From Runella limosa DSM 17973 (GTDB taxonomy: Bacteria; Bacteroidota; Bacteroidia; Cytophagales; Spirosomataceae): a stretch of DNA of 64,000 nt. Under the pieces are notes generated by a model that searched no databases, was not told the origin of the DNA, and worked only from the letters and a program-made list of their open reading frames with translations. Made by a program: the position numbers and the translations under genes. The stretch spans positions 124,001-188,000 of the forward strand of contig NZ_KI519422.1 in the NCBI RefSeq assembly GCF_000482465.1, read 5' to 3'. This document shows, in pieces, positions 52,132 to 61,475 of this stretch (position 1 is its first letter; each line of letters begins with the position of its first letter).

Positions 52132-55100
52132 TTACTTCATCCCAAACACCTGCACTTTGTCTTTGTTTTTGGCCAAAATAACGTAATTCTTCCCTTGCGC
52201 CGTTCGAAGGGTTTTCATGCGGCGTACTTGCCCGCGTACCGCAAAACCCGACTGCGCGGGGCGGACGGGCGCAAAAGTGGGCTGTCCGCTGGCATTTTTA
52301 CCCATATTTTGAAGCAATAAACCATCGTTGGAGTCGTAGCGACCTATTTCTGGTAGCACGTCGAAGAAGTTGCCTGTGAGCAATAAATCGGTTTTACCGT
52401 CGTGGTTATAGTCGGTAGCTACAATGCCAAAAATGGGGGATAGCTGGGCTTCCAACGGTAACGCTACCAACGTAAAATTCCCTTTGCCATCGTTGAGCAA
52501 TAAAGACGAGGCCGCCTGCACGGCTTTTTTGGTCTCGACACCTTCGAGTTGGTCGCTGGTAAATAATGCGTCGATGGGTTGCCCTGCGTAATCGACATGT
52601 TTCACGAAGCGCTTGTTGATGACAGGCAAGACTTTTTGCAAATCTGACTTCAAGACCATCGGGTAAGGTTTGCCGTCAGGATTGTACGAAACGATGATTT
52701 GTTCTACGGTGCCGTTTTGGTCAAAATCATTGATATACAGTTCGGCAGGTTCTTTTTCGGAGCACTTGAGCTTGGTGTTCAGCCCTAAGTTTCCGACCAC
52801 AAAGTCAATGTCGCCGTCGTTATCAATATCCGTAGGTTCAATGACATTCCACCAGCCTTCCGACTGCGGAACGGTTTGCGGAAGGAATTTCCCTTTTTGA
52901 TTTTTAAGTACCGTAATCGGCATCCAATCACCGACTACGACCAAATCGGGGTATGAGTCTTTGTCAACGTCGGCCCATTGGGCGTCAGTGACCATGCCTA
53001 GTTGCCCGTTGGTGAGGGTTTGCGTGGTAACGTCCGTAAAATTTCCTTTGCTGTCGTTTTGTAGCAGGTGGCTTTTGGGGCTGTAACCATACTGCGCCGA
53101 CACCATCCGACTACCGACAAAGAGGTCAAGGTCGCCGTCGCGGTCGTAATCAGCCGCTGCCACGCACGAGCCATTGTCCAATAACTTAGGGAAGGTGTTG
53201 GACAGTGTAAAGTTCCCTTTGCCGTCGTTGAAATAGAGCGCATCGGCCAAGGCAGGGTCGTTGGATAAAAACTCATTTCCGCCCCTTACCACCAACAAAT
53301 CAAGGTCTTTGTCACCGTCGGCATCGAAAAACAAGGCGGCGGTTTCGTCGGCTTGGCTAGGGGTATTGAACGTGATTTGATTAGACTTCGTGAATTTTCC
53401 CGCACTTGTTTGCAAAAACAACGCCCGTGGTTTGCCCGCCCCTCCACCAATGTAGGCATCGTCGAGGCCATCGCCGTTGACATCGCCCACGGCCAGCGCA
53501 GGCCCTTGGGTCGAATACATTTGTTTGAGAAGGCCGTCGCGGTTGTAGTCAACAAAGGCGTTTTCTTCGTGCAAAAAGTCCAGTCCCGAGGTTGACGTAA
53601 GATCGTTGAAAGGCAGGTTGGTAAACTGAGGAGGTGAAAACTTCCAAAGGTCGCGGGCGTCGGCGTGGTTCAACGTTAATTCAGTATCGGTCTTGACGTT
53701 GGCGAGTGTTTGCTTGCGGTCGTCAGGCCAAATGACCACCAAGGAATCGATTTGAGGGTTTTTTCCCAAACCAAAAACCATCGTCAGGTCGCTGGAGGAT
53801 TGAAAACCGCGCGTTGGCATTTGTTGCAAACACTGCATTTGGCCTTTTTGGTAAACCGATACTTTGGCACCAATGGCGTGCGGGTTGGCGCTTGTGCCTT
53901 TTAAATTGACCCGTAAAAAATGCGTTTTGAGTTTTTCAACCGAGTGGTTTCGATACACACTGAGCGGCGAATTGTTGTTATTGACGACTAAATCTAAATC
54001 GCCGTCGTTGTCCAAATCGCCGTAGGCCGCCCCGTTTGAAAAACTAGGTTCGGCCAACCCCCAAGTGGGTGCTTTATCGTCGAAAGCAAGGTTTCCTTTG
54101 TTTTTGAAGGCAAAGTTTGAAATAGGAGTGGTCGAAATCATATCGACAAACTTGCGGTAGTCAAACTTCATTCTCCCTTCTAACATCGCCTGAATATTGT
54201 CTTTGTCGGCCAAAAACGCCACATAGTCTTGGTCAGTCAGGTTTTTGATGATGCCGTTGGCTACAAACAAATCCTTGAGGCCGTCATTGTCCATGTCAAA
54301 AATCAGCGCGCCCCAGCTCCAATCCGTTGCATGTACCCCCGCCAATTGCCCAACCTCGGTGAAGGTGGGGGAGAGGACTGTTTTCGGTTTTGGGTTTCCT
54401 GTTTCGAGTTTTTTGTTTTGGGTTTCCTGTTTACCATCGCCCATCGACTGTGGACTATCGATTATCGCCTGATTTCCCTGATTCAAATGCAGCATATTGC
54501 GCATGTACTGATGCCAATAATCTTGCTTTAGTTTAAATTCGGTCAGTTCGTATCCTTCAAATACTGTGGTGGTTTTGAGGCGTTTATCGTCGCGCGGTAG
54601 CATGTCGGTCACAAAAACATCTAATAAGCCGTCGTTGTTAATGTCGGCAATATCAGCTCCCATCGACGACATGCTGATGTGGTTCATGCTTTGCTCCAAC
54701 GATTCTTTGAAGGTGCCGTTGCGTTGGTTGATGTACAAATAATCGCGTTCGTAGAAGTCGTTTGACACGTAAATATCCAGCCAATTGTCGCCGTTGACGT
54801 CACCCACGGTTACGCCCAAGCCAAACGCAATCAAACTCCCGTAGATGCCTGCTTCTTCGGAGACGTCGGTGAAGCGGATTGGGTTTTTGGATACCTCCTT
54901 TGTCGGTATGGCAAGTTTCGTGGGTGTGGCAAGGTTGGCTTTGCCTGCCTGAATCATTTCATTTCGAAAAAGCTTGTGGCCGCCGAGAGAATCGCGAACG
55001 GTACGGATGTTTTGGTATTGCAGTTTGTTGACGGGCGTAAAGCTATTGTTGAGCAAATACATGTCTAAGTCGCCGTCGCGGTCGTAGTCAAAAAAGGCGG

Positions 55101-55650
55101 CGTGGGTCGAATACCCTCCATCGACTAGCCCATATTCGGGGGCTTTGTCCACAAACGTAGGCACACCGTCGGGACCAATGCCTTGGTTGATAAATAGCTC
55201 ATTTCCACGGCTATCGCCTTTGATGTTGCCCGCATTGCAGACATAAATATCCATCAGCCCGTCACCGTTGACGTCGGCAAAGGTAGTACCCGTGGACCAA
55301 GCCTTTTTGCCGCCTACGCCCGCTTTGCTGGTGACGTCCTCAAACTTCCAGCGTTCTTCGAGATTTTTACCTTTGTTGAGGTACAGTTTATTTTCTTCAA
55401 AATTAGAGGTTACGTAAATATCCGCCCAGCCGTCGTTGTTGACATCGGCGATGGCCACCCCGCCACCGTTGTAGAAATTGCGGTAGTTAAAGATGTTTAG
55501 TTCTTTTTTGTCAAGAATTTGATTGGTAAACTCAATGCCCGTTTCAGACGAAGAAAGTGTTTCAAACAGGTTTTCGTCAGGAGCGGATTGTTGACAACCG
55601 CTTGCTCCTAAAAACAAACTAAGAATAATAAATAATGAGGAATGCTTCAT
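52132..55650 (-). CDS. VCBS/FG-GAP lipoprotein with ASPIC-UnbV domain (paralogue 2)
   Basis: 1172 residues with a lipobox (FLGASGC, Cys19). Two blocks of FG-GAP/VCBS calcium-binding blades (about 40-560 and 650-1150; repeats such as DVNNDGWADIYVTSNFEENK) surround an ASPIC/UnbV domain (about 580-650: IGAKVSVYQKGQMQCLQQ). These surface integrin-like propeller proteins of the CRTAC1 type often accompany SusCD-like systems. Compared with its paralogue at 55723-59082 it has about 35 additional residues (near 391-427, AIIDSPQSMGDGKQET), encoded by a low-complexity repeat tract. It is 72 nt downstream of the paralogue, separated by a palindrome. Confidence 0.9.
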   Translation of the reverse strand: MKHSSLFIILSLFLGASGCQQSAPDENLFETLSSSETGIEFTNQILDKKELNIFNYRNFYNGGGVAIADVNNDGWADIYVTSNFEENKLYLNKGKNLEERWKFEDVTSKAGVGGKKAWSTGTTFADVNGDGLMDIYVCNAGNIKGDSRGNELFINQGIGPDGVPTFVDKAPEYGLVDGGYSTHAAFFDYDRDGDLDMYLLNNSFTPVNKLQYQNIRTVRDSLGGHKLFRNEMIQAGKANLATPTKLAIPTKEVSKNPIRFTDVSEEAGIYGSLIAFGLGVTVGDVNGDNWLDIYVSNDFYERDYLYINQRNGTFKESLEQSMNHISMSSMGADIADINNDGLLDVFVTDMLPRDDKRLKTTTVFEGYELTEFKLKQDYWHQYMRNMLHLNQGNQAIIDSPQSMGDGKQETQNKKLETGNPKPKTVLSPTFTEVGQLAGVHATDWSWGALIFDMDNDGLKDLFVANGIIKNLTDQDYVAFLADKDNIQAMLEGRMKFDYRKFVDMISTTPISNFAFKNKGNLAFDDKAPTWGLAEPSFSNGAAYGDLDNDGDLDLVVNNNNSPLSVYRNHSVEKLKTHFLRVNLKGTSANPHAIGAKVSVYQKGQMQCLQQMPTRGFQSSSDLTMVFGLGKNPQIDSLVVIWPDDRKQTLANVKTDTELTLNHADARDLWKFSPPQFTNLPFNDLTSTSGLDFLHEENAFVDYNRDGLLKQMYSTQGPALAVGDVNGDGLDDAYIGGGAGKPRALFLQTSAGKFTKSNQITFNTPSQADETAALFFDADGDKDLDLLVVRGGNEFLSNDPALADALYFNDGKGNFTLSNTFPKLLDNGSCVAAADYDRDGDLDLFVGSRMVSAQYGYSPKSHLLQNDSKGNFTDVTTQTLTNGQLGMVTDAQWADVDKDSYPDLVVVGDWMPITVLKNQKGKFLPQTVPQSEGWWNVIEPTDIDNDGDIDFVVGNLGLNTKLKCSEKEPAELYINDFDQNGTVEQIIVSYNPDGKPYPMVLKSDLQKVLPVINKRFVKHVDYAGQPIDALFTSDQLEGVETKKAVQAASSLLLNDGKGNFTLVALPLEAQLSPIFGIVATDYNHDGKTDLLLTGNFFDVLPEIGRYDSNDGLLLQNMGKNASGQPTFAPVRPAQSGFAVRGQVRRMKTLRTAQGKNYVILAKNKDKVQVFGMK
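54361..54480. repeat. Low-complexity repeat tract inserted in frame in VCBS paralogue 2
   Basis: Two identical 18-bp copies GTTTTGGGTTTCCTGTTT (54387-54404 and 54415-54432) lie next to a palindrome-rich stretch (GGACTATCGATTATCG, 54452-54467). This wording resembles intergenic repeats at 41195-41229 and 49181-49216. The paralogous gene has no counterpart. Confidence 0.7.
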
Positions 55651-55709
55651 TGGTTACTAGGCCATTCTACGGCTGCCTATTTTACAAAAATACACAAAGC
55701 CACCTAGAA

Positions 55710-55739
55710 CTTTCCGAAAGTTTTAAAACTTTCGGAAAG
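55710..55739. repeat. 30-bp perfect palindrome at the 3' end of the VCBS paralogue 1 gene
   Basis: Arms CTTTCCGAAAGTTTT (55710-55724) and AAAACTTTCGGAAAG (55725-55739) with no loop. It encodes the last residues (FRKF) and stop of the upstream gene and lies before the paralogue. It may also attenuate transcription. Confidence 0.8.
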
Positions 55740-58700
55740 CTGGGGTGGTAAGTGATAAAATTTGGGCTTTATCGTTGTTTTTTGCCAATAGCCAGTACAA
55801 TTTTCCTGCCGAATTTTTAAACGGTTTGATGTGCCGAACTTGCCCGTAAATCGGCACTTTGGAAAGCTGAATTTCAAACTGATTTTTGCCTTTGTTGAGC
55901 AAAACAGTGCCAAAATCGGCGTCGTACCGCCCCATTTGGATGTTGTTATCATAAAAATTTCCTCCTAAAAACACATCAGGCAGGTTATCGCCGTTGGCGT
56001 CGATGATGGTCGCTGTTTTGTACGGGCTCAACTGCGCCAAGTACGGCAAAGGCTGAAACTGAAAATTCCCTTTGCCGTCGTTGACAAACACGCCATTGGC
56101 AAATTCATTGGCTTCTAAAACCGCCATTTTACTGAGTTTATCTTTTCCAAACAGGTTTTCTACCGACGTTTTGGCAAAATCGCGGGCGTGGATGTATTCC
56201 TTTTTGATGTAGGGAAACTGCTTGTCGGTTTCCATTTTATTGGCAAACAAGGTTTCTTCGCCCTTGAGGTAGTAGGTCAAAATCTGGTCAACGCGGTCGT
56301 TTTTGTCAATGTCACCCACGTACAACCGAACGGGCTCTTTTTCAGAAGCTTTGATACGGCTATTTAATCCCAAATTTCCTGCCAAAATATCCAAATCACC
56401 GTCTTGGTCAAAATCGTGCGTCAGCGTAAAATTCCACCAGCCTTTCTGATTGCTTCCAAGGGTTATTGCTTTTTCAAACCGCCCGTTGTTTTGGTGAAAA
56501 ACTGTTAGGGATTTCCACTCGATAGACAACAGTAAATCAAGGCGTTGGTCTTTGTTCAGATCCACCAGTTCAACATTGGTCACCATTCCGATGGTACGCA
56601 GTTCTGGCGCTAGTTGCGTTGTTTTGTCCGTAAAATTTCCTTTGCCGTCATTAACGAGTAAATACGAACTAGGATTGTCGCCGTAAGCTTTGGGAATGGA
56701 ACGTCCACCGATGAACAAATCCACCGCTCCGTCGCCCGTAAAATCGAAAGCCCGCACGCACGAAGCCGTTACGTAAAGGTCTTTGAAGGCATCTTCTTTG
56801 CGGGTCAGTTGGCCGCGTCCATTGTTCAAATATACCCGTGGCTGGAGCTGGTACGTATTGCCAAAAAACTCATTTCCGCCGCTTGCCACCACCAAATCAA
56901 GGTGTTTGTCGCCGTTGACATCGGCCCATTGGGCGTCCACATCCTCGTAAATAAGGTCTTTTTCGAGGGCAGGTTGGGGCAAATTCTGAAACTTGCCGTT
57001 GGCATTTTGGAGATACACTTTGCTGAGGGCATCGCGGGCATTGCCCAAAAAAATGTCTTCAAGCCCGTCGTGGTTAATATCAGCTACCGCTACCGCAGGC
57101 CCTGCCGACGAGGCCAAATGCGGAATGAGTGCTTCGCGGTCAAGTTCGTTAAAATTGTTTTCTTGGTGCCCAAAATCTAGGGTCAGAGCCGTTGTTTTGT
57201 CCTCAAAAGGCACCTTGGGGGTCAGTAGTTTTTGCAAACGTTGATAATCAAAACGGGGCAAGTTTTCGCTTTGGACAAGTTTAAGCTGTTTTTTTACCTC
57301 GCTTTTACGTAACACTTGGTAGGTTTGATTGGGCCAAACGAGAAGCAACGAATCCACTTCGGCTATTTTTCCGACCCCCATCACCAGTGGAATTTCGGCG
57401 CTCGACTGAAAGCCCCGCACGGGAAATTTCTCGTAGCTAATCACTTCCCCTTTTCGGAATACCAAACACTTGGCGCCAATCGCGTTGCGGTTGCCCGTTT
57501 TCCCTTCGACTTGAAGGGTAATCGACTCGTTGGTCGTCGAAAGATTTTCGTAGATAAATGCCTTGTCGTTGATGTTGTTGGCAATCACGTCGAGGTCGCC
57601 ATCGTTGTCCAAATCGGCATAAATCGCACCGTTAGAAAACGAAGGTTTGTCATTTTCGATGGCGTTTTGCCAATCAGTAAACTGCAGGTTTTGGGTGTTG
57701 TGGTAAAACTTATTGGGAAGTTTGATTTCGGGCAAAATATCCACCACTTCGGGGTCATCTTCGTTAAATTCGCCCTTGTTCATTTTCTGTTGGATGGCTT
57801 CGTTGGAGACAAACTGAATGTAGTCGATGTCGTTCATTCGTTTGGGAATGCCGTTAGAAATGAAAATGTCTTTCTTCCCGTCGTTGTCAAAATCCATCAT
57901 CAGCGGCGACCACGACCAGTCGGTGGCGTGTATGCCCGCGTACATTCCCATTTCCGAAAAAAGGCCATTTCGGTTGAGTTGGAGGTTATTTCGGGCAAAC
58001 TGATAGCTGTATCCTTGGCGGATTTTGTACTTGAAAATGTTGTACGAATCTTCTCCTTCCGAACGCTTCAAGATTTCTTTGTCGTTGGGAAGCATGTCGA
58101 GCGAGATAATCTCGGGCAGGAGGTCATTGTTCAAGTCGCCGATGTCGATACCCATCGAAAACTGACTCGTGTGCATGAGTTGCCGCTCAGAATCTTCGGC
58201 AAACGAGCCATTGCGCTGATTGATGTAGAGGTAGTCATTTTCGTGAAAATCGTTCCCGATGTACATATCAGGATAGCCGTCGAGGTTGACATCGCCAATG
58301 CCTACCCCCAAGCCGTAGCCTAGTACATCATCGATGATGTGCGCTTGCTGCGTAACTTCCACAAATTTGCCATTGTCGTTGCGGAAAAACTTATCGCCTG
58401 CCGTGGGGTGGGGCGTTCCTTGAAAAGCCGAACGAAAGCCAAAAGTGCCGTTTTGGTGAACGGAGTGGTTAAGTTGAAAAAAATCTAAATCACCGTCTAA
58501 ATCGTAGTCAAAAAAGGCAGCTTGCGTGCCCAATCCTTTCAAATCGAGGCCGTATTCTTTGGCTTTCTCTTCGTAAATGGGGACTCCTTTTGCCGTAATT
58601 TCTTTACAAATAAACAGCAAATTTCGCCCGTCCAAACTCGGGATTCCGCCTACTTGGCTGATGTAAATGTCCAGTTTCCCGTCTTGGTTGATGTCCACGA

Positions 58701-59082
58701 CCGACACGCCGTTGGCCCATGCCTTGCCTTGGTTGATGTTGGCTTGTGCAGTTACGTCTTCAAACTTCATTTTGCCCCGATTGAGGTACAGTTTGTTGTT
58801 CGAAAGATTTCCCGTAAAACACAAATCCACGAGGCCGTCGTTGTTGAAATCCCCCGCTCCTACGCCACTTCCGTTGTAGAAGTACATGTAGTTGAAGATA
58901 TTAAGCTTGCTATCGGCTTTTAGATTGTTGGCAAACTCAATTCCCGTTTCGGACGATTCTAGTAATCGGAATTGGGCAGGTGCTTTGGGCTCGCTCGGCT
59001 GGCAGCCTGAGAACGAATAGGTTACGTAGCTAACGATACAAAAGGCAAAAAAACGGTATAAACGAGTGTGGTTAAGCATCAT
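55723..59082 (-). CDS. VCBS/FG-GAP lipoprotein with ASPIC-UnbV domain (paralogue 1)
   Basis: 1119 residues with a lipobox (YSFSGC, Cys27). The architecture equals that of its neighbour: VCBS blades (GDFNNDGLVDLCFTGN, DINQDGKLDIYISQVGG), a central ASPIC/UnbV domain (NAIGAKCLVFRKGEVISYEK) and a second VCBS half (DINHDGLEDIFLGNARDALS). Its ATG overlaps the TonB-dependent receptor stop by 1 nt (TAATG), placing it in that operon; it is probably a surface lipoprotein that helps the receptor or binds ligand. The final residues come from an overlapping palindrome, so the natural C-terminus may have been displaced. Confidence 0.9.
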   Translation of the reverse strand: MMLNHTRLYRFFAFCIVSYVTYSFSGCQPSEPKAPAQFRLLESSETGIEFANNLKADSKLNIFNYMYFYNGSGVGAGDFNNDGLVDLCFTGNLSNNKLYLNRGKMKFEDVTAQANINQGKAWANGVSVVDINQDGKLDIYISQVGGIPSLDGRNLLFICKEITAKGVPIYEEKAKEYGLDLKGLGTQAAFFDYDLDGDLDFFQLNHSVHQNGTFGFRSAFQGTPHPTAGDKFFRNDNGKFVEVTQQAHIIDDVLGYGLGVGIGDVNLDGYPDMYIGNDFHENDYLYINQRNGSFAEDSERQLMHTSQFSMGIDIGDLNNDLLPEIISLDMLPNDKEILKRSEGEDSYNIFKYKIRQGYSYQFARNNLQLNRNGLFSEMGMYAGIHATDWSWSPLMMDFDNDGKKDIFISNGIPKRMNDIDYIQFVSNEAIQQKMNKGEFNEDDPEVVDILPEIKLPNKFYHNTQNLQFTDWQNAIENDKPSFSNGAIYADLDNDGDLDVIANNINDKAFIYENLSTTNESITLQVEGKTGNRNAIGAKCLVFRKGEVISYEKFPVRGFQSSAEIPLVMGVGKIAEVDSLLLVWPNQTYQVLRKSEVKKQLKLVQSENLPRFDYQRLQKLLTPKVPFEDKTTALTLDFGHQENNFNELDREALIPHLASSAGPAVAVADINHDGLEDIFLGNARDALSKVYLQNANGKFQNLPQPALEKDLIYEDVDAQWADVNGDKHLDLVVASGGNEFFGNTYQLQPRVYLNNGRGQLTRKEDAFKDLYVTASCVRAFDFTGDGAVDLFIGGRSIPKAYGDNPSSYLLVNDGKGNFTDKTTQLAPELRTIGMVTNVELVDLNKDQRLDLLLSIEWKSLTVFHQNNGRFEKAITLGSNQKGWWNFTLTHDFDQDGDLDILAGNLGLNSRIKASEKEPVRLYVGDIDKNDRVDQILTYYLKGEETLFANKMETDKQFPYIKKEYIHARDFAKTSVENLFGKDKLSKMAVLEANEFANGVFVNDGKGNFQFQPLPYLAQLSPYKTATIIDANGDNLPDVFLGGNFYDNNIQMGRYDADFGTVLLNKGKNQFEIQLSKVPIYGQVRHIKPFKNSAGKLYWLLAKNNDKAQILSLTTPAFRKF

Positions 59083-61475
59083 TAAAATTCAAAATTATAG
59101 GCTAAACTAACAATAGGCGCGCCAAAAATCTGCAAACGTTTTGCTTGGCTAATGTTCTTTTCGGTTTTGAAAAAGACCGAATATACATTCCGACGGGCGT
59201 ACAAATTATAGACCGTAAATGCCCATTTACCTCTGAAACGACGGTCTTTCATGCTGGGATTGTAAATGTTCCAAGCAAAATCTAAACGGTGATAATCGGG
59301 CACGCGTTTGTTGTTACGTGCTTCGTAAAACGGAAAGAAATTGTTGAGGTAATTGACAAAACCCACGGGCTGCGTGTAAGGCCGCCCTGTGCTATAAATA
59401 AACGTAAAACTAAACGAATTGTGTTTGTCAATGCTGATGTCGAACGAAGTGTTGACGCTGTGCGGTCGGTCGTAATTGGCGCGGTACCAATCCCCGTTGT
59501 TGACTTGCTCAATCGAAGGGAGGTCGGTGTAGGTGCGGTTAAAGGTGCGCGAATAGGTATAATTGACCCAGCCGTTGAGCCGCCCTTTTTTCTTGGTCAA
59601 CATCACTTCGAGGCCGTAAGCTTTGCTCAAACCTTGTACAATTTGCGTTTCGGGGTAGGGTTGGAGCAAAAAATCGGCGCCAGGTTTGTAGTCCACCATG
59701 TTTCGGGTGAATCGGTAATAACCTTCCACCGAAATCTCATAGATGTCGTTGTCGAACGAATAGTAGTAGCCTGCCGATAACAAATTGCTGATTTGGGGTT
59801 TGATGTGCAGGTCGCTTGTTTTCCAGCGAGAGGTTGGGATGGGCGTGGTGGTATTGGAAACAATCTGCAAATACTGACGCATGAGGTTGTACCCAAACTT
59901 GAACGACGTCCGTTCGTTCAGGGCGTACCGAATCCCGACTCTAGGTTCAAAACCGCCGTAGTGGCTAAACACTTTGTTGTTACCCGCTTGTACAGAGTCT
60001 ATCACGGAGAAATCGTCGCGGGGTTGGCCTGCTTCGTAATTTCGGTAAAGGGCTGGCCCCAACGTCTGAAAATACGAATACCGAAGCCCGACTGAAATCG
60101 CCAATTGCTTGTTGAAACTGTATTCATTGTCGGCGTGCCATGCCCATTCGTTAGCGCGTTCGGAAGGCGTGAGCACATTACTCACACTGGTGCTGTTATT
60201 GGGGACTAGCTCGCCAGGTTGAATATCGTAACGGGTAAAACTAAGCCCCGTTTCCAGCTTGTAGTTGGTCAATACATAGTTTAGGTTGGACTTGAGTTGC
60301 TTTTGAGTCAGGGCCGAATTCAAATCGACGAAGTTGTCGGTGTCTTTTTCTTGGGTTGATATTTGTGGGGTATAATGGGCATAAACGGCGGTGGTTTGGA
60401 TGTCCATTTTGGGTGAAATTACTGTCAACCAGCGGGCGGCAGCGTTGGTAGAAGTATGCTGGTAGCGGGTAAACTCACCAATCACATTGGGGAGCCCTGG
60501 GAGGAGATTGGTGCTAAAAAGGTCATAGCTTTTGTAAAACGTGCCCGTCAGGGTGTTTTTAGGGTTAATTTTCCAAAACCCTTTCCAAACGCCCTCGCCA
60601 AATTTTGCTTTGATGTCTTTCAACTTATCGGAAGCAATTGGCAACAAAAAATCATTGAAAGCACCCCGCGCTGCCACATAAAACCCAAGTTTGTCTTTGA
60701 CAACGGGAACATTAACCATGAGTCGGTTTGACACAATGCTGACGCCACCCTTGATTTTGAGGCTGTCTAAGGCAGGATTTCGGAGTTTGATGTCGAGTAC
60801 TGACGCCGCGCGTCCACCGTACCGACCTGGCACGTTGCCCTTGTACAAATCCAAGGTAGAAACCGCATCGGGAGGGAATACTGAAAACAGCCCAAACATG
60901 TGCGTAGGGTTAAAAATGGGCGTATCGTCCAAGAGAATCAAATTTTGGTCGGTGGTTCCGCCTCGAATATTGACCCCGTTGGAGGCTTCTCCCACGCTCG
61001 TAACCCCAGGGAGCATCTGAATTCCGCGCAATAAATCCACTTCCCCAAAAGCCGAAGGGAGTTTTTGGAAGGTCTTGATGTTGATTTGATTTACCCCCAA
61101 AATCGGTTGTCGAATGGTTTGGTCAAACCCTTTGGTCGTAATCACGACTTCCTCCAACTGATTTTCGGTTTTATCCAACAGCACAGTTATTTTCAGGCTG
61201 CGGGTCATTGGCGGAAAATACTTGGAATAAGGCACGTACCCTACATAACGTATGGCTACGACGTGACTTTGGCGGTCAACGGTGAGGGTAAACTCACCCT
61301 TTTCGTCGGTTTTGGTAGCTCCTTTGCTGCGGTTGTGGTCAAGGATAACAGTGGCTCCCACGAGCGGTTGCTTGCTAATGGAGTCCAAAACCGTTCCGCT
61401 AATGGTATATATCTGACCCAAAACGCTAGAGGCGCTCAAAAGCCATCCCAATAATAAGTAAAGTGTTTTTTTCAT
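59082..61475 (-). CDS. TonB-dependent outer membrane receptor
   Basis: 797 residues from the ATG at 61475, which starts the signal peptide MKKTLYLLLGWLLSASSVLG; the frame is open 16 codons further. A CarboxypepD_reg-like domain (about 25-100: YTISGTVLDSISKQPLVGAT) precedes the plug (VNQINIKTFQKLPSAFGEVD, GVNIRGGTTDQNLILLDDTP) and a 22-strand-type barrel ending VSLAYNFEF with a terminal Phe. It imports a large ligand with TonB energy. No SusD gene follows; it is preceded by DUF4249 (ATGA overlap) and followed by a VCBS lipoprotein (TAATG overlap). Confidence 0.94.
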   Translation of the reverse strand: MKKTLYLLLGWLLSASSVLGQIYTISGTVLDSISKQPLVGATVILDHNRSKGATKTDEKGEFTLTVDRQSHVVAIRYVGYVPYSKYFPPMTRSLKITVLLDKTENQLEEVVITTKGFDQTIRQPILGVNQINIKTFQKLPSAFGEVDLLRGIQMLPGVTSVGEASNGVNIRGGTTDQNLILLDDTPIFNPTHMFGLFSVFPPDAVSTLDLYKGNVPGRYGGRAASVLDIKLRNPALDSLKIKGGVSIVSNRLMVNVPVVKDKLGFYVAARGAFNDFLLPIASDKLKDIKAKFGEGVWKGFWKINPKNTLTGTFYKSYDLFSTNLLPGLPNVIGEFTRYQHTSTNAAARWLTVISPKMDIQTTAVYAHYTPQISTQEKDTDNFVDLNSALTQKQLKSNLNYVLTNYKLETGLSFTRYDIQPGELVPNNSTSVSNVLTPSERANEWAWHADNEYSFNKQLAISVGLRYSYFQTLGPALYRNYEAGQPRDDFSVIDSVQAGNNKVFSHYGGFEPRVGIRYALNERTSFKFGYNLMRQYLQIVSNTTTPIPTSRWKTSDLHIKPQISNLLSAGYYYSFDNDIYEISVEGYYRFTRNMVDYKPGADFLLQPYPETQIVQGLSKAYGLEVMLTKKKGRLNGWVNYTYSRTFNRTYTDLPSIEQVNNGDWYRANYDRPHSVNTSFDISIDKHNSFSFTFIYSTGRPYTQPVGFVNYLNNFFPFYEARNNKRVPDYHRLDFAWNIYNPSMKDRRFRGKWAFTVYNLYARRNVYSVFFKTEKNISQAKRLQIFGAPIVSLAYNFEF

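Noticed and set aside
57316-58323. 335-codon plus-strand ORF inside VCBS paralogue 1
   Set aside because: It is antisense to a convincing repeat protein; the length comes from the codon pattern of the Asp/Gly/Asn-rich repeats on the other strand.
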